Position numbers and translations under genes: made by a program
The notes under the pieces: generated by a model
What the model saw: the letters and a program-made list of their open reading frames with translations, nothing else
The model's database searches: none
What the model was told of the DNA's origin: nothing
Assembly: GCA_023388055.1 (NCBI GenBank)
Contig: JAEWGW010000027.1
Location: 248,001-312,000, forward strand
Direction of reading: 5' to 3'
From: Bacillota bacterium
Lineage (GTDB): Bacteria; Bacillota; Bacilli; Paenibacillales; NBRC-103111
DNA length: 64,000 nucleotides
Part shown: in pieces, positions 51,955-61,602 of the stretch
Numbering within the stretch: position 1 is the stretch's first letter
Layout: each line of letters starts with the position of its first letter

Positions 51955-54900
51955 ATGTTCAAGAACAGAAGGATCGGGTTCTTAAGAAAATGGGTAACGG
52001 TTTTCTTATCCTTTAGCATTGCTTTCAGCGGTTTGCTCCTGCCGGCGGGCAAGGCTGCCGCCCAGGTTCCGGAATGGATGGACCGGAACGGTCTGATTGC
52101 GTATTGGAATTTTGATGAGGTTACGGGAACGGCCGTTACGGATTCGGTATACGGACTTACCAGCAATTTGAGAGGGAGCATCAGCAACGGAGGCAAAAAC
52201 GGCAAGGCTCTCCAATTCAACGCAAGCAACTTCCAGGATTATTTGGGCGTTCAGGTGCCGGCAGATAAAGTGGATGTTTTCAATAATCTGGATGCGGTTA
52301 CCATCGGCATGTGGGTAAAGCCGGGTGCAAACAGTCCGGACAACGGGCTGAGCTATCTGATTACCTCCAACTACGCTACGACCTATAAGCTGGAGGATTC
52401 CAAAAAAGCGCTGCGGTGGGAGCTGGACTGGACCGACAATACCATGCGGGCCGGAATTCAGGGAAATACGGGAGGGACAGAAACAGGCAGCAATGCCGGT
52501 TTTACCAAATCTGATCCCGCTGTTTCCATGGGAGCCATTCTGGGGGAGTGGCATTATTTGACCATGACCTACGATACCGCCTCCCGGACAACCTCCTATT
52601 ATCTGGACGGTGAACTGATCAGCCAGGCGGTTACAGCAACGGCGCTTCCCGTCAATTTAAGCGTATTCCGGCTGGGCGGCCATAATTGGGATTTCAACAG
52701 CGCCCAGAACCGGCCCCTCAAAACCTTCCGGGGTTTAATGGATGAGGTGGCTATTTATAACCGGGCTTTGTCCCCTGTAGAGGTCAGCCATTTACATCTG
52801 GGTCTGCCGCTTCCGTCTGACCATCCTCCCGTGGCGGACAATCCGACCATTGCTGGTACCCCTCAACCGGGGAAAACTCTCACCGGCAGCTATACCTATT
52901 CCGACGCCAATGGAGACCCGGAAGGCGCCAGTTTGTATACATGGTACAGGGGAGCAATGGCCGACGGGTCTGACAAGGCTCCCCTTGACGGGGCCCATTC
53001 CCGAACCTATACCGTAAGAGCAGAGGATGTTTCCCGGTATCTGTTCTTCCAGGTTACTCCCATTGCCCAATCCGGCACAGCCGTGCAGGGCCAGCCTGCT
53101 CTCAGTCAGCCGGTGCAGGTTGCTCCGGCCGCCGTTGAGACGGATGGGGCATTGACCCCGGAGCAGCTGAAGGGATATGTATCCAAAGGAAGCTTTTCGC
53201 CTGTCACCTACGTACCCGATATGTCCTTCACCGGAGATTACAGCCAGTGGGAAACGCTGCCGGGAATCCGGCTGCCAGCAACGGATGAGCAGGTAAAGCT
53301 CAATGGTTGGGCAGGGGAAGCGGATCTTTCCTACGATGCCCATTACGGCTATAACGAAAGCAACTTCTATCTGGGTGTCCAGGTGAGAGATAATGTATTC
53401 TACCCTCAGCCGGGAGGCAGCAACTGGTCTGCAGACGGCTTGCAGTTTGCTTTTGCGGACGGGAATTTCCGCTCTGAGCATGGCATTGCGCTGGCCGGTG
53501 ACGGAACGGCGGATATTCAACGGTATGAAGGCGGGAATGCCACTGCCCCGGTCAGCTCCATCCGGTCCACGATCACCCGGAAAGGCGACTATACGGTTTA
53601 TGAGCTTGCCATCCCCTGGGCAGCCGTTATATCCAAGGCTCCCGACCCGGGGCAGGAAATCGGGTTTACTCTCTTGGCCAATGACAGCGACGGCGCCAAA
53701 CGGCGGGGATATATTGAATGGACCGGAGGAATCGGCGGCAGCAAGGACATCAGTCTCATGGCGCGTCTCCGGTTTATTCCCCCGCAGCCGGGCTGGACCT
53801 CCTGGTTCACGGGCACAGAGCATCTGAACGCGGGAGAAACCGGTAATTACTCAGTCTTTATCCAGAATTTCAGCTCCGAAGCGAAAACCTACTCCTTGAC
53901 CATACCAGACGCGGGAATAACGGCCAAAAGCTTCGTCATTCCCGCCAACCAGGCTTACCGCCAGAGCTTCTCGCTGTCCCTGCCGGAATCCAGGGAATTG
54001 ACGGCAGTGATTACGGAGCCGGCCAGCGGCTTGGAGAACCGGCTAAGCAAGGAGGTGGCCGTCATCAAGGCCGGCACCCATCTGGAGCAGATGCTCGCGG
54101 AGGTCCGGGATCAGATGATTCCCGGTCTGCGGGCAAGGCTTAACCAGGCCAGGTCCGCAGGAATAGCCACCGATTATGAGACGGTCAATCTGGCCGTAAT
54201 GGAAAAAACCCTTCCCTTTGGTTTTGAGGATATTGAGATGGGTTATCTGGTCAGAGCCGAATATATTGCCAACAGCCTTCACCAGCTGTATGACGAGGCC
54301 ATGACCAAGCTGAATGCTTATCTGGGCGGCACGGCTCAGCCCTTGGGCCCGGTTCCGCGTTATCAGACGGGTAAGATTGCTGTGGACGGACGCTCCTTAT
54401 TGGGCAAAACCACAGAAGGGGAGAATCAGCCCATTATCTTTACAGGCTACGGCATGTTCCGGCAGGTGCGGGATGATGTTCCCCTGTTTTCCGATCTGGG
54501 CGCCAATATCATCGATTTTAACATTTATCCCATGGAGCTGTTCAAAAAGCCGGGCCTGGCCGGCTGGAAAACCTGGTCCCAGCATGAACCCTCCATCTAC
54601 CGCTTGGATAAAAGCAGCCCTTACAACGGCAACGGTTCCATGAAGATAACGGCCGTGGATACGGCCAACCCGCCTGCGGGCAATAATTCCCTCCTGTATC
54701 AGGCGCCGCTGCTGAAGTCCAACACCAGCTACATCTTTACCTTCGCTTACAAAACGGAGAATGCGCCGGGGGCCCGGCTGTACTCCCAGAATTGGAGCGT
54801 CAGCCAGCCTCTCCCCGACTCCGAGGGGGTCTGGAGCACCTATTCCTTCGAGATGAAAACCAAGGAGGTTGCCGCCCCCTTCCAGACGGGGATTACCATC

Positions 54901-57051
54901 CGCAAAGGCGGCAGCAGCATTTGGGTGGATGACTTTAAGCTTGTGGAAAAAGGGACGGATGAAAATCTGTTCATAAACGGGGATTTTGAGCAGGAGGACG
55001 GTCAAGGGGATTATATCATCGATGAATCGTACATCGACAATACGATTCTCCCGGTCCTGCGCAATGCCGAGGAGCATAACATCGCGGTCAATATTGAACT
55101 GGCGCTGCAGGGTTTCCCGGATTGGGTCTACCAGGAATACCCCGATACGAGAAATCCGGATAACTATGGGTTCCTGAAGATGGATATTGAGAATCCCCGG
55201 GTCCAGGAGTTATTCAAGCTTCATATCAAAACAGTGTTGAATAAGGTCAAGGATTCTCCTGCGGTGCAGGCTATCAATCTGTCCAATGAATCGGAGTATG
55301 TAACCAATAACGGGGTTTACAACCAGCAGCTGTGGAGGCAGCATCTTGCCCAGCTTCACGGTACAGTGGCCGCCATGAATGCGCTTTATGGCACCTCTTA
55401 TTCCAGCTTCAATGAAGCGGGTGTGCCCGATATGACCACAGTAACTCCGTCCGCCTTGTACTTTGATTATTTGGCCTACAAAACGGAGCGGTTCACCGCC
55501 TTCCATCAGATGTTAGCCGACGAGGTTCATCAATATGCGCCCGACATGCCTGTGCATGTGAAGCTGATGGGCTTCGGCGTTACCTTCAACGATCTGATGC
55601 TCAAGGGCGGCAAGGACCCGGAGCAAATTGCGGCTCTCTCCAATCTGACCGGTATTGACGGAGGACCGGAATACGGCGGCGGAGTGAATGTATTCGCCCA
55701 GCATGTAGGGATGCTGGATATGCTCTCCTCCATGAAGGAGCAGCCGGTTTTTAACTCGGAGAATCATATGATCTCCGACGGAGAGGAGCGTTACAACGAG
55801 AACGTCGCCAGGTGGACAGGGAACTGGATCTGGACCGGCGCTCTGCACGGCACCTCCGCTACTGCCATCTGGGTGTGGCAGCGGGATTATACCACAGGTT
55901 ATCTGCAGGGCAGCATTCTGAACCGTCCGGATGCCATTGCCCAGGTTGGTCATACGGCGCTGGACCTGAACCGGCTGGTTCATGAGGTGACCGCTTTCCA
56001 GAATGCCCCTGCGGAGGTAGCCGTTCTGTATTCCAACACCAACAGGCTGTATTCCCCCGATTATAACCTAACTTTGAACAGGGCGTATTACGCGCTGAGC
56101 TATAACGGCCAGAAGGTGGGCTTTATCACCGAGAATCAAATCACCGATGCTGCCGACAGCAAACTGGATGCCTACAAGCTCTTGGTGCTGCCCGAGATCA
56201 CCAATCTTTCCGGCGAGGCCTTACAGAAGATCCGGGAATGGCAGGAGAATGGCGGTTTGATTGTACTGATCGGCAGTGAAGATCAGCTGCTTAAGGCGGA
56301 CGGCCGCAACCTCCCCTTGTCTGCGGTTGACCGCAGCGCAATCCTGAACCATACGGGGACAACCAAATTTGCTTCCGACCCCTCCGTTCAAGCCATGCGG
56401 ACACCGCTGTTTGGGCTGCTGCATCAGTTGGGTCTGGATGATGTGATTGTGTATGACGCTGCCACCAACGAGCCTGTACGGGAGATGGAGTGGCGAACGG
56501 TGGAGCATGAGGGCAGAACGCTGCTGAGTCTGGTCAATTACAGCGAGAAGATCAAGAATGTGTATGTGAAGGTGCAGGGGCAAACCGTAACGCCTATAAA
56601 GGAATTAATCGGCGGCAGCCTTCCGGCTTCCTCTGCCTTGCGGGCAGAGCCGTACGGCCACTATCTGTACGTATTGTCCCAACAAGGACCGCAGGAGCCG
56701 CAAGAGCCGCAGGAACCGGCCGCCTTTGTAATAAGCGACCCCCAATTTGTGAATGCGGCAGGCAGTCCTGTAAGCCGGCTGAATCCGCGGGAGGACCTGC
56801 ACGGCAGAGTGAGTGTCACGAATCAGGGCGATACAGGCCAGGATGCAGCGCTGATCGCTGCCCTGTATGCGCCGGACGGCCATATGGTGAATTATTCCTA
56901 TGTAGAAACCAGTGCAGTTCCCAGAACTCCATTGGCGCTGTCGGCCGGCTTCAAGCTCCCGATTGATGTGGCGGGTTACACGGTCAAGATGTTTGTATGG
57001 GACAGCCTGGAGGGGATGAAGCCCTTGTCGGGGGCCGTTTCCCTCCCATAG
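51955..57051 (+). CDS. Giant secreted multidomain glycosidase with GH42-like core
   Basis: 1698 residues from ATG 51955 (GGGGAGG six bases upstream). Signal peptide about 1-37 ending GKAAAQ; LamG-like domain about 50-285; Ig-like domain about 287-395; CBM9/DOMON-like sugar-binding domain about 405-615; a clan GH-A TIM barrel from about 800 to 1350 with candidate acid/base Glu in INLSNESEY (about 1110) and nucleophile in PVFNSENHM (about 1267). A carbohydrate-binding jelly roll is inserted in the barrel (about 865-1015). A beta-galactosidase trimerisation/GATase-like domain follows (LVLPEITNLS, about 1400), then a PQEPQEPQEP linker and a terminal beta module. It probably attacks a polysaccharide outside the cell; exact family is uncertain. 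Confidence 0.78.
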   Translation: MFKNRRIGFLRKWVTVFLSFSIAFSGLLLPAGKAAAQVPEWMDRNGLIAYWNFDEVTGTAVTDSVYGLTSNLRGSISNGGKNGKALQFNASNFQDYLGVQVPADKVDVFNNLDAVTIGMWVKPGANSPDNGLSYLITSNYATTYKLEDSKKALRWELDWTDNTMRAGIQGNTGGTETGSNAGFTKSDPAVSMGAILGEWHYLTMTYDTASRTTSYYLDGELISQAVTATALPVNLSVFRLGGHNWDFNSAQNRPLKTFRGLMDEVAIYNRALSPVEVSHLHLGLPLPSDHPPVADNPTIAGTPQPGKTLTGSYTYSDANGDPEGASLYTWYRGAMADGSDKAPLDGAHSRTYTVRAEDVSRYLFFQVTPIAQSGTAVQGQPALSQPVQVAPAAVETDGALTPEQLKGYVSKGSFSPVTYVPDMSFTGDYSQWETLPGIRLPATDEQVKLNGWAGEADLSYDAHYGYNESNFYLGVQVRDNVFYPQPGGSNWSADGLQFAFADGNFRSEHGIALAGDGTADIQRYEGGNATAPVSSIRSTITRKGDYTVYELAIPWAAVISKAPDPGQEIGFTLLANDSDGAKRRGYIEWTGGIGGSKDISLMARLRFIPPQPGWTSWFTGTEHLNAGETGNYSVFIQNFSSEAKTYSLTIPDAGITAKSFVIPANQAYRQSFSLSLPESRELTAVITEPASGLENRLSKEVAVIKAGTHLEQMLAEVRDQMIPGLRARLNQARSAGIATDYETVNLAVMEKTLPFGFEDIEMGYLVRAEYIANSLHQLYDEAMTKLNAYLGGTAQPLGPVPRYQTGKIAVDGRSLLGKTTEGENQPIIFTGYGMFRQVRDDVPLFSDLGANIIDFNIYPMELFKKPGLAGWKTWSQHEPSIYRLDKSSPYNGNGSMKITAVDTANPPAGNNSLLYQAPLLKSNTSYIFTFAYKTENAPGARLYSQNWSVSQPLPDSEGVWSTYSFEMKTKEVAAPFQTGITIRKGGSSIWVDDFKLVEKGTDENLFINGDFEQEDGQGDYIIDESYIDNTILPVLRNAEEHNIAVNIELALQGFPDWVYQEYPDTRNPDNYGFLKMDIENPRVQELFKLHIKTVLNKVKDSPAVQAINLSNESEYVTNNGVYNQQLWRQHLAQLHGTVAAMNALYGTSYSSFNEAGVPDMTTVTPSALYFDYLAYKTERFTAFHQMLADEVHQYAPDMPVHVKLMGFGVTFNDLMLKGGKDPEQIAALSNLTGIDGGPEYGGGVNVFAQHVGMLDMLSSMKEQPVFNSENHMISDGEERYNENVARWTGNWIWTGALHGTSATAIWVWQRDYTTGYLQGSILNRPDAIAQVGHTALDLNRLVHEVTAFQNAPAEVAVLYSNTNRLYSPDYNLTLNRAYYALSYNGQKVGFITENQITDAADSKLDAYKLLVLPEITNLSGEALQKIREWQENGGLIVLIGSEDQLLKADGRNLPLSAVDRSAILNHTGTTKFASDPSVQAMRTPLFGLLHQLGLDDVIVYDAATNEPVREMEWRTVEHEGRTLLSLVNYSEKIKNVYVKVQGQTVTPIKELIGGSLPASSALRAEPYGHYLYVLSQQGPQEPQEPQEPAAFVISDPQFVNAAGSPVSRLNPREDLHGRVSVTNQGDTGQDAALIAALYAPDGHMVNYSYVETSAVPRTPLALSAGFKLPIDVAGYTVKMFVWDSLEGMKPLSGAVSLP

Positions 57052-57121
57052 ACCAGAGTCCGGCATGAACCGGCCGCGTGTGATGAAATTCCAGGGAAAT
57101 TTACAACAGTGGAGGCAACCG

Positions 57122-59590
57122 ATGAAGATTGTCAGCTTGAATGGCGCTTGGAGCATGAAGGCACTGCATGAGCAGGAATGGACGGAGGGGATGGTTCCCG
57201 GATCGGTTTATTCGGATTTCTTGCGGAACGGCCTCATGGAGGACCCCTTCTACAGGGACAATGAGGATGCGGCAAAAGAGCTGGCCGAGTTTGATTATGA
57301 GTATGTCAGGGAATTTGCTGTAAACCGGGAGCTGCTGGCGTGCAGCCGGGTAGAGCTGGTCTGCGAGGGAATTGACACCTTGTCGGACATCTACGTGAAT
57401 GATAAGCTGCTGGCGGTTACCAACAATATGCACCGGACTTATGAGCTGGATGTCAAGGGTTTGCTTAAGGTTGGTATGAACACCATAAGGATTGTCCTGC
57501 ACTCTCCGCTGGCTTATGTCCGGAAGAAGAACGGGGAGCTCCCCTTGTGGTGCCCCGCCGACTCCATTCCCGGGTTCCCCCATCTCCGCAAGGCTCATTA
57601 TATGTTTGGCTGGGATTGGGGGCCGCAGCTGCCCGATCTGGGAATCTGGCGGAGTATCTTTATTCGGGCGTACAGCCACCCGCGTCTGGAGGATGTGTAT
57701 ATCACCCAGGCCCATTCCGCCGGACAGGTTGAGCTGACGGTGCGAGTGGAGCATTCGGGCGGCGGGGAGGGCGGGGAGCTTGCCGTAGAGACCCGTCTTA
57801 CCGCACCGGGCGGTGAGATGGAAGCGGTGGAAGCCCAAGCTCATGACGGTGTAAACCGCCTGGTTATCCCGGTTAGCAATCCGATGCTTTGGTGGCCCAA
57901 CGGTTACGGAAGCCAGCCGCTTTACCAGGTGGAGGTATGCCTGAAGCAAAACGGTGTTATCATCGATACCCGGCGGCTGCAGATCGGACTTCGGACCATC
58001 CGGCTGAAGCGGGAGCAGGACCAGTGGGGAGAGTCCTTCCAGTTCGAGGTAAACGGCGTATCCATCTTCGCCATGGGCGCCAACTACATCCCGGAGGATA
58101 ATGTGCTGGCCAGACGGACTCCGGAAAAAACCGCCAGACTGCTGAAGGATTGCCTGGAGGCCAATTTTAATTGTATCCGGGTATGGGGCGGAGGTATTTA
58201 TCCCGAGGATTATTTCTTTGATTTATGTGATGAATATGGCATCCTCGTATGGCAGGATTTTATGTTTGGAAGTGCGGTATATGAGTTGACGGATGAATTT
58301 GCCGACAACATCCGGCTGGAGGTGCGGGACAATATCCGCAGAATCCGCCATCATGCCTGTCTGGGGTTATGGTGCGGCAACAATGAGATGGAGTGGGGAT
58401 GGGCGGAATGGGATTTCCCCAAACCGCCCAAGCTGCGGACCGGTTATCTCAAGCACTTCGAGATCCTGCTCCCCGAGGCGGTGAAGCAATACGATCCCCA
58501 AACGGAATATTGGCCGGCCTCCCCCTCCTCCGGTGGAGGCTTCGATGATCCCAATAACGAGAACAAGGGGGATGTGCATTTTTGGGAGGTGTGGATGAAT
58601 CTGAAGCCCTTCACCGACTATAGGAAGCATTATTTCCGGTTTGTGTCCGAATTCGGGTTTCAGTCCTTTCCCGGCTTGAAGACGGTGGAGTCCTTCACAC
58701 TTCCGCAGGACCGCAATATTTTCTCCCATGTGATGGAGAAGCATCAGAAGAACGGCGAGGCCAACGGCAAAATTCTGTTTTATCTGGCCCAATACCTGAA
58801 GTATCCCAAGGACTTCGATTCCCTCCTCTATGCCTCGCAGCTCCTGCAGGCGGAAGCCATCAAATATGGCGTGGAGCATTGGCGGCGGAACCGTGGCAGA
58901 TGTATGGGGGCGATTTATTGGCAGATCAATGATTGCTGGCCTGTCGCCTCCTGGTCCAGCATCGACAGCTTTCACCGGTGGAAGGCGCTGCATTATTACG
59001 CCAAGAAGTTTTTCTCGCCCGTGCTGCTGTCTGCCAACGAGGAGGGGGATGCCGTGGAGCTCCACCTTACCAACGAGACGTTTGCTCCGGTATCGGGGCG
59101 AGTGGTTTGGAAGCTGAGAGAGGCAGGCTCGCAGATTGTGGAGCAGGGAGAAACGGAAGCGGAGGTCCAGGCGTTATCCTCCTGCTTGTGCATCAAGCTG
59201 GATTTCAGCCGCCAGCTGTCCCGGGGGAGCAACCGGAGAGCATTGTACCTGGAGTACGAACTGCTTCTGGAGGACGGTACATGTGCATCCGCAGGAACGG
59301 TTTTGTTTGTCCGCCCCAAGCACTTTGAGCTGAAGCGTCCGGAGATGGAATGGTCGGTTGCCGAAGAGAACGGGCGCTTCCAGGTCTCCTTAAGGTCCAA
59401 GACCTTCGCCAAGGGTGTGGAGCTTTCCTTAGCGGATATGGACTGCATCTTCAGCGACAACTATTTCGACTTATCCGCTGGAGAAGTGAAAGTGGTGGAG
59501 CTTCGCAAGGACAGCCTGCCGCCAGCTGCCGGTCTGGAGGACATCAGAGCTGCTGTCCGGGTAAGAAGTCTGTACGACATTGCAGAATAA
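57122..59590 (+). CDS. Beta-mannosidase-like glycoside hydrolase family 2
   Basis: 822 residues from ATG 57122 (GGAGG six bases upstream); an earlier in-frame ATG at 57065 lacks a site. The N-terminal sugar-binding domain (LNGAWSMKAL, MVPGSVYSDFLRNGLMEDPFYRDNE split) and the HYMFGWDWGPQLPDLGIW stretch are beta-mannosidase hallmarks. In the TIM barrel the acid/base Glu is in WCGNNEMEW (about residue 419) and the nucleophile in VSEFGFQSFP (about residue 509). There is no signal peptide, so it is cytoplasmic and acts on imported oligosaccharides. It is the last gene of the polysaccharide operon. Confidence 0.9.
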   Translation: MKIVSLNGAWSMKALHEQEWTEGMVPGSVYSDFLRNGLMEDPFYRDNEDAAKELAEFDYEYVREFAVNRELLACSRVELVCEGIDTLSDIYVNDKLLAVTNNMHRTYELDVKGLLKVGMNTIRIVLHSPLAYVRKKNGELPLWCPADSIPGFPHLRKAHYMFGWDWGPQLPDLGIWRSIFIRAYSHPRLEDVYITQAHSAGQVELTVRVEHSGGGEGGELAVETRLTAPGGEMEAVEAQAHDGVNRLVIPVSNPMLWWPNGYGSQPLYQVEVCLKQNGVIIDTRRLQIGLRTIRLKREQDQWGESFQFEVNGVSIFAMGANYIPEDNVLARRTPEKTARLLKDCLEANFNCIRVWGGGIYPEDYFFDLCDEYGILVWQDFMFGSAVYELTDEFADNIRLEVRDNIRRIRHHACLGLWCGNNEMEWGWAEWDFPKPPKLRTGYLKHFEILLPEAVKQYDPQTEYWPASPSSGGGFDDPNNENKGDVHFWEVWMNLKPFTDYRKHYFRFVSEFGFQSFPGLKTVESFTLPQDRNIFSHVMEKHQKNGEANGKILFYLAQYLKYPKDFDSLLYASQLLQAEAIKYGVEHWRRNRGRCMGAIYWQINDCWPVASWSSIDSFHRWKALHYYAKKFFSPVLLSANEEGDAVELHLTNETFAPVSGRVVWKLREAGSQIVEQGETEAEVQALSSCLCIKLDFSRQLSRGSNRRALYLEYELLLEDGTCASAGTVLFVRPKHFELKRPEMEWSVAEENGRFQVSLRSKTFAKGVELSLADMDCIFSDNYFDLSAGEVKVVELRKDSLPPAAGLEDIRAAVRVRSLYDIAE

Positions 59591-59598
59591 CGGGTAAG

Positions 59599-59640
59599 GA
59601 AGAGGGGCTGTCCAACAGGGCAGCCCTTCTTCATTATCTT
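59599..59640 (+). terminator. Terminator at the end of the polysaccharide locus
   Basis: GAAGAGGGGCTGTCC (59599-59613) and GGGCAGCCCTTCTTC (59618-59632) pair over 15 bp with two G-U pairs and an AACA loop. The following ATTATCTTT is only moderately T-rich. Confidence 0.75.
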
Positions 59641-59700
59641 TAAAATCCAACGTTTTCTCTTTGTTTTGAACGGATGCTGCTTCTGGAGCAGGAGCACCCG

Positions 59701-59730
59701 TTGAATGCCGCGATTCAAAGATGTTACTAT
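59701..59730 (+). promoter_or_regulatory. Putative promoter of the third YesMN pair
   Basis: TTGAAT (59701-59706), 18 bp, TACTAT (59725-59730), 55 bp before the kinase start codon. Confidence 0.45.
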
Positions 59731-59784
59731 GAACACACAGATGTGCTTGTGACGCGAGCGGAAACCCAGAAAGGAAGAATACGC

Positions 59785-61602
59785 ATGTGGAGGCAGACCA
59801 GCTTTTCCTTACGAATCATCGTTCACATGTCATTGATTATTATGTTGACGTTTATTGGTGCTGGTTATATGTCGTACCGGATCAACGTCAAGACCTTCGC
59901 GGAGGAAATCAGCAAGCAGTTCAACAAGGCCAATGAGCAGGCCGCAGCGCGGATTGATTTGCAGCTGCGGGATATTTACCGCATCTCCAATTTTGTCGTG
60001 TTCCACCCGTATATCGAGCAGGTGGTGCGCCGATCGGCGGAGTCGGAGGAACGGGAGCAGCATACCCGGATATCGGATCAGGATGAATTGAATACGCTTT
60101 TATATCAGGTCAAAAATGATGAAAACAAGCTGTACTCCATGTTTTTATACGATATGAAGGACAACAGCCTGTTTTTTCATGTGTCTCCATCGGCGGAGAG
60201 CATACTGGACAAGGCGGTATATGCCGATGTCAAGGAGCGGCTGGAGGGCTCCTCTGGCAATTTGGTCTGGTTTCCAGTGCGTCTGGGGAGCAAGGCGGAT
60301 GCCTCAAGCTACCGTAATTTTTTTGTAGCCGCCCGCTATATGAAGAATAAGGATTTGGAGCAATACGGGACCATGGTCATGCTGTTTGACGAGTCTCTCT
60401 TTTCCGAGGATTTGAATGAATTGGTCAGTGATGAGAAGGCCAATGTGTTCCTCTTCGACCGTCAGGACCGTCTGATTTATACGGACCGTCGGGATGATGA
60501 TCCGCAGCATATTCCCGTTCCGGACCAGTTGGTCCAGCAACAGATCCTGCATGAGGAAAGCGGCTCCTATCTGTATGTGAAAAGCCGGTCCAGACTGACG
60601 GATTATTCGCTGGTCAGCCGGGTATCCCTGGATGCGCTCCAGGAAAAGAGCTCGGTTATCTTCAAAATTTCCGGTCTGGTGGCGGTTATCGGGGTCATTC
60701 TTGCCGGGATTCTGATCTCCTGGAGCGGACGCAGGCTGTTCAAGCCCCTGGGCCAGCTGGTACAGGGAATGCGGCGGATGAGGGAAGGCGACATGGCAAC
60801 CCGGGTAAAGGTGGACACCAATGACGAACTGGCCTACATTGGCCAAAGCTTCAATTCCATGGCGGAGGATCTGGAGCGGCTGATCCGGGAGGTCTATGAA
60901 CGGCAGCTGAATGAGCGGGAGGCGGAGCTTACCGCCCTGCAAACCCAGCTGAACCCCCATTTTCTCCATAATACGTTGGATACGATTTATTGGAAGCTAT
61001 ATTTGCAGGATGACCGCGACACGGCCCGTCTGGTGGTTTCCCTCTCCGATATGCTCCGGTATGCCCTGGAGCCGGCAGATACGGAGACCACGCTTTTGGA
61101 GGAGGTAGCCCAAATCCGCAATTATTTGACCATTCAGAGCACGCGGTACGGGGAGGAGCTGGAGGCATTGATTCAGCTTGAGCCGGGTACGGAGCAGGCC
61201 CATATTCCCCGGCTGCTGCTTCAGCCGCTGGTGGAGAATGTATTCGTCCATGCTTTTGCGGACAAGCTGTCGGACCGGGTTCTGATTATCCGTACTGTAC
61301 GTACGTCCCTGGATGGGGGCAAGGGGCTTCTGATCGAAATCATGGATAATGGAAAGGGAATGGACAAGGAGGAGATCCAGCGCATTCTGGCGTTGGCGGC
61401 GGCTCCCCGCAGCGAAAGAATGTCCGCCGAAGGGCCTGTTGTGGGCCGCAAAAGAATTCATATCGGAATCCGCAGCGTAGTCCGGCGCCTGAGCCTGCTT
61501 TACGGCAAACCCTACGGGATTTCCCTCGAATCCAAGCCGGAAGCGGGAACAACCGTCCGCCTTCTGCTGCCTATGGAAAGGAATGGTGCAGATGAAGGGT
61601 AA
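59785..61602 (+). CDS. YesM-type sensor histidine kinase
   Basis: 605 residues from ATG 59785 (AAAGGA nine bases upstream); the open frame extends 37 codons further without a site. Helix 1 about 10-32, an extracellular Cache-like sensor, helix 2 about 290-313 (ISGLVAVIGVILAGILISW), HAMP (LFKPLGQLVQGMRRMREGD), H-box QLNPHFLHNTLDTIYW (about residue 388), N-box PLVENVFVHAF and G-box DNGKGMD. It overlaps the response regulator's start by 11 bp. The signal is probably a sugar linked to the preceding polysaccharide locus or to the genes right of the window. Confidence 0.9.
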   Translation: MWRQTSFSLRIIVHMSLIIMLTFIGAGYMSYRINVKTFAEEISKQFNKANEQAAARIDLQLRDIYRISNFVVFHPYIEQVVRRSAESEEREQHTRISDQDELNTLLYQVKNDENKLYSMFLYDMKDNSLFFHVSPSAESILDKAVYADVKERLEGSSGNLVWFPVRLGSKADASSYRNFFVAARYMKNKDLEQYGTMVMLFDESLFSEDLNELVSDEKANVFLFDRQDRLIYTDRRDDDPQHIPVPDQLVQQQILHEESGSYLYVKSRSRLTDYSLVSRVSLDALQEKSSVIFKISGLVAVIGVILAGILISWSGRRLFKPLGQLVQGMRRMREGDMATRVKVDTNDELAYIGQSFNSMAEDLERLIREVYERQLNEREAELTALQTQLNPHFLHNTLDTIYWKLYLQDDRDTARLVVSLSDMLRYALEPADTETTLLEEVAQIRNYLTIQSTRYGEELEALIQLEPGTEQAHIPRLLLQPLVENVFVHAFADKLSDRVLIIRTVRTSLDGGKGLLIEIMDNGKGMDKEEIQRILALAAAPRSERMSAEGPVVGRKRIHIGIRSVVRRLSLLYGKPYGISLESKPEAGTTVRLLLPMERNGADEG

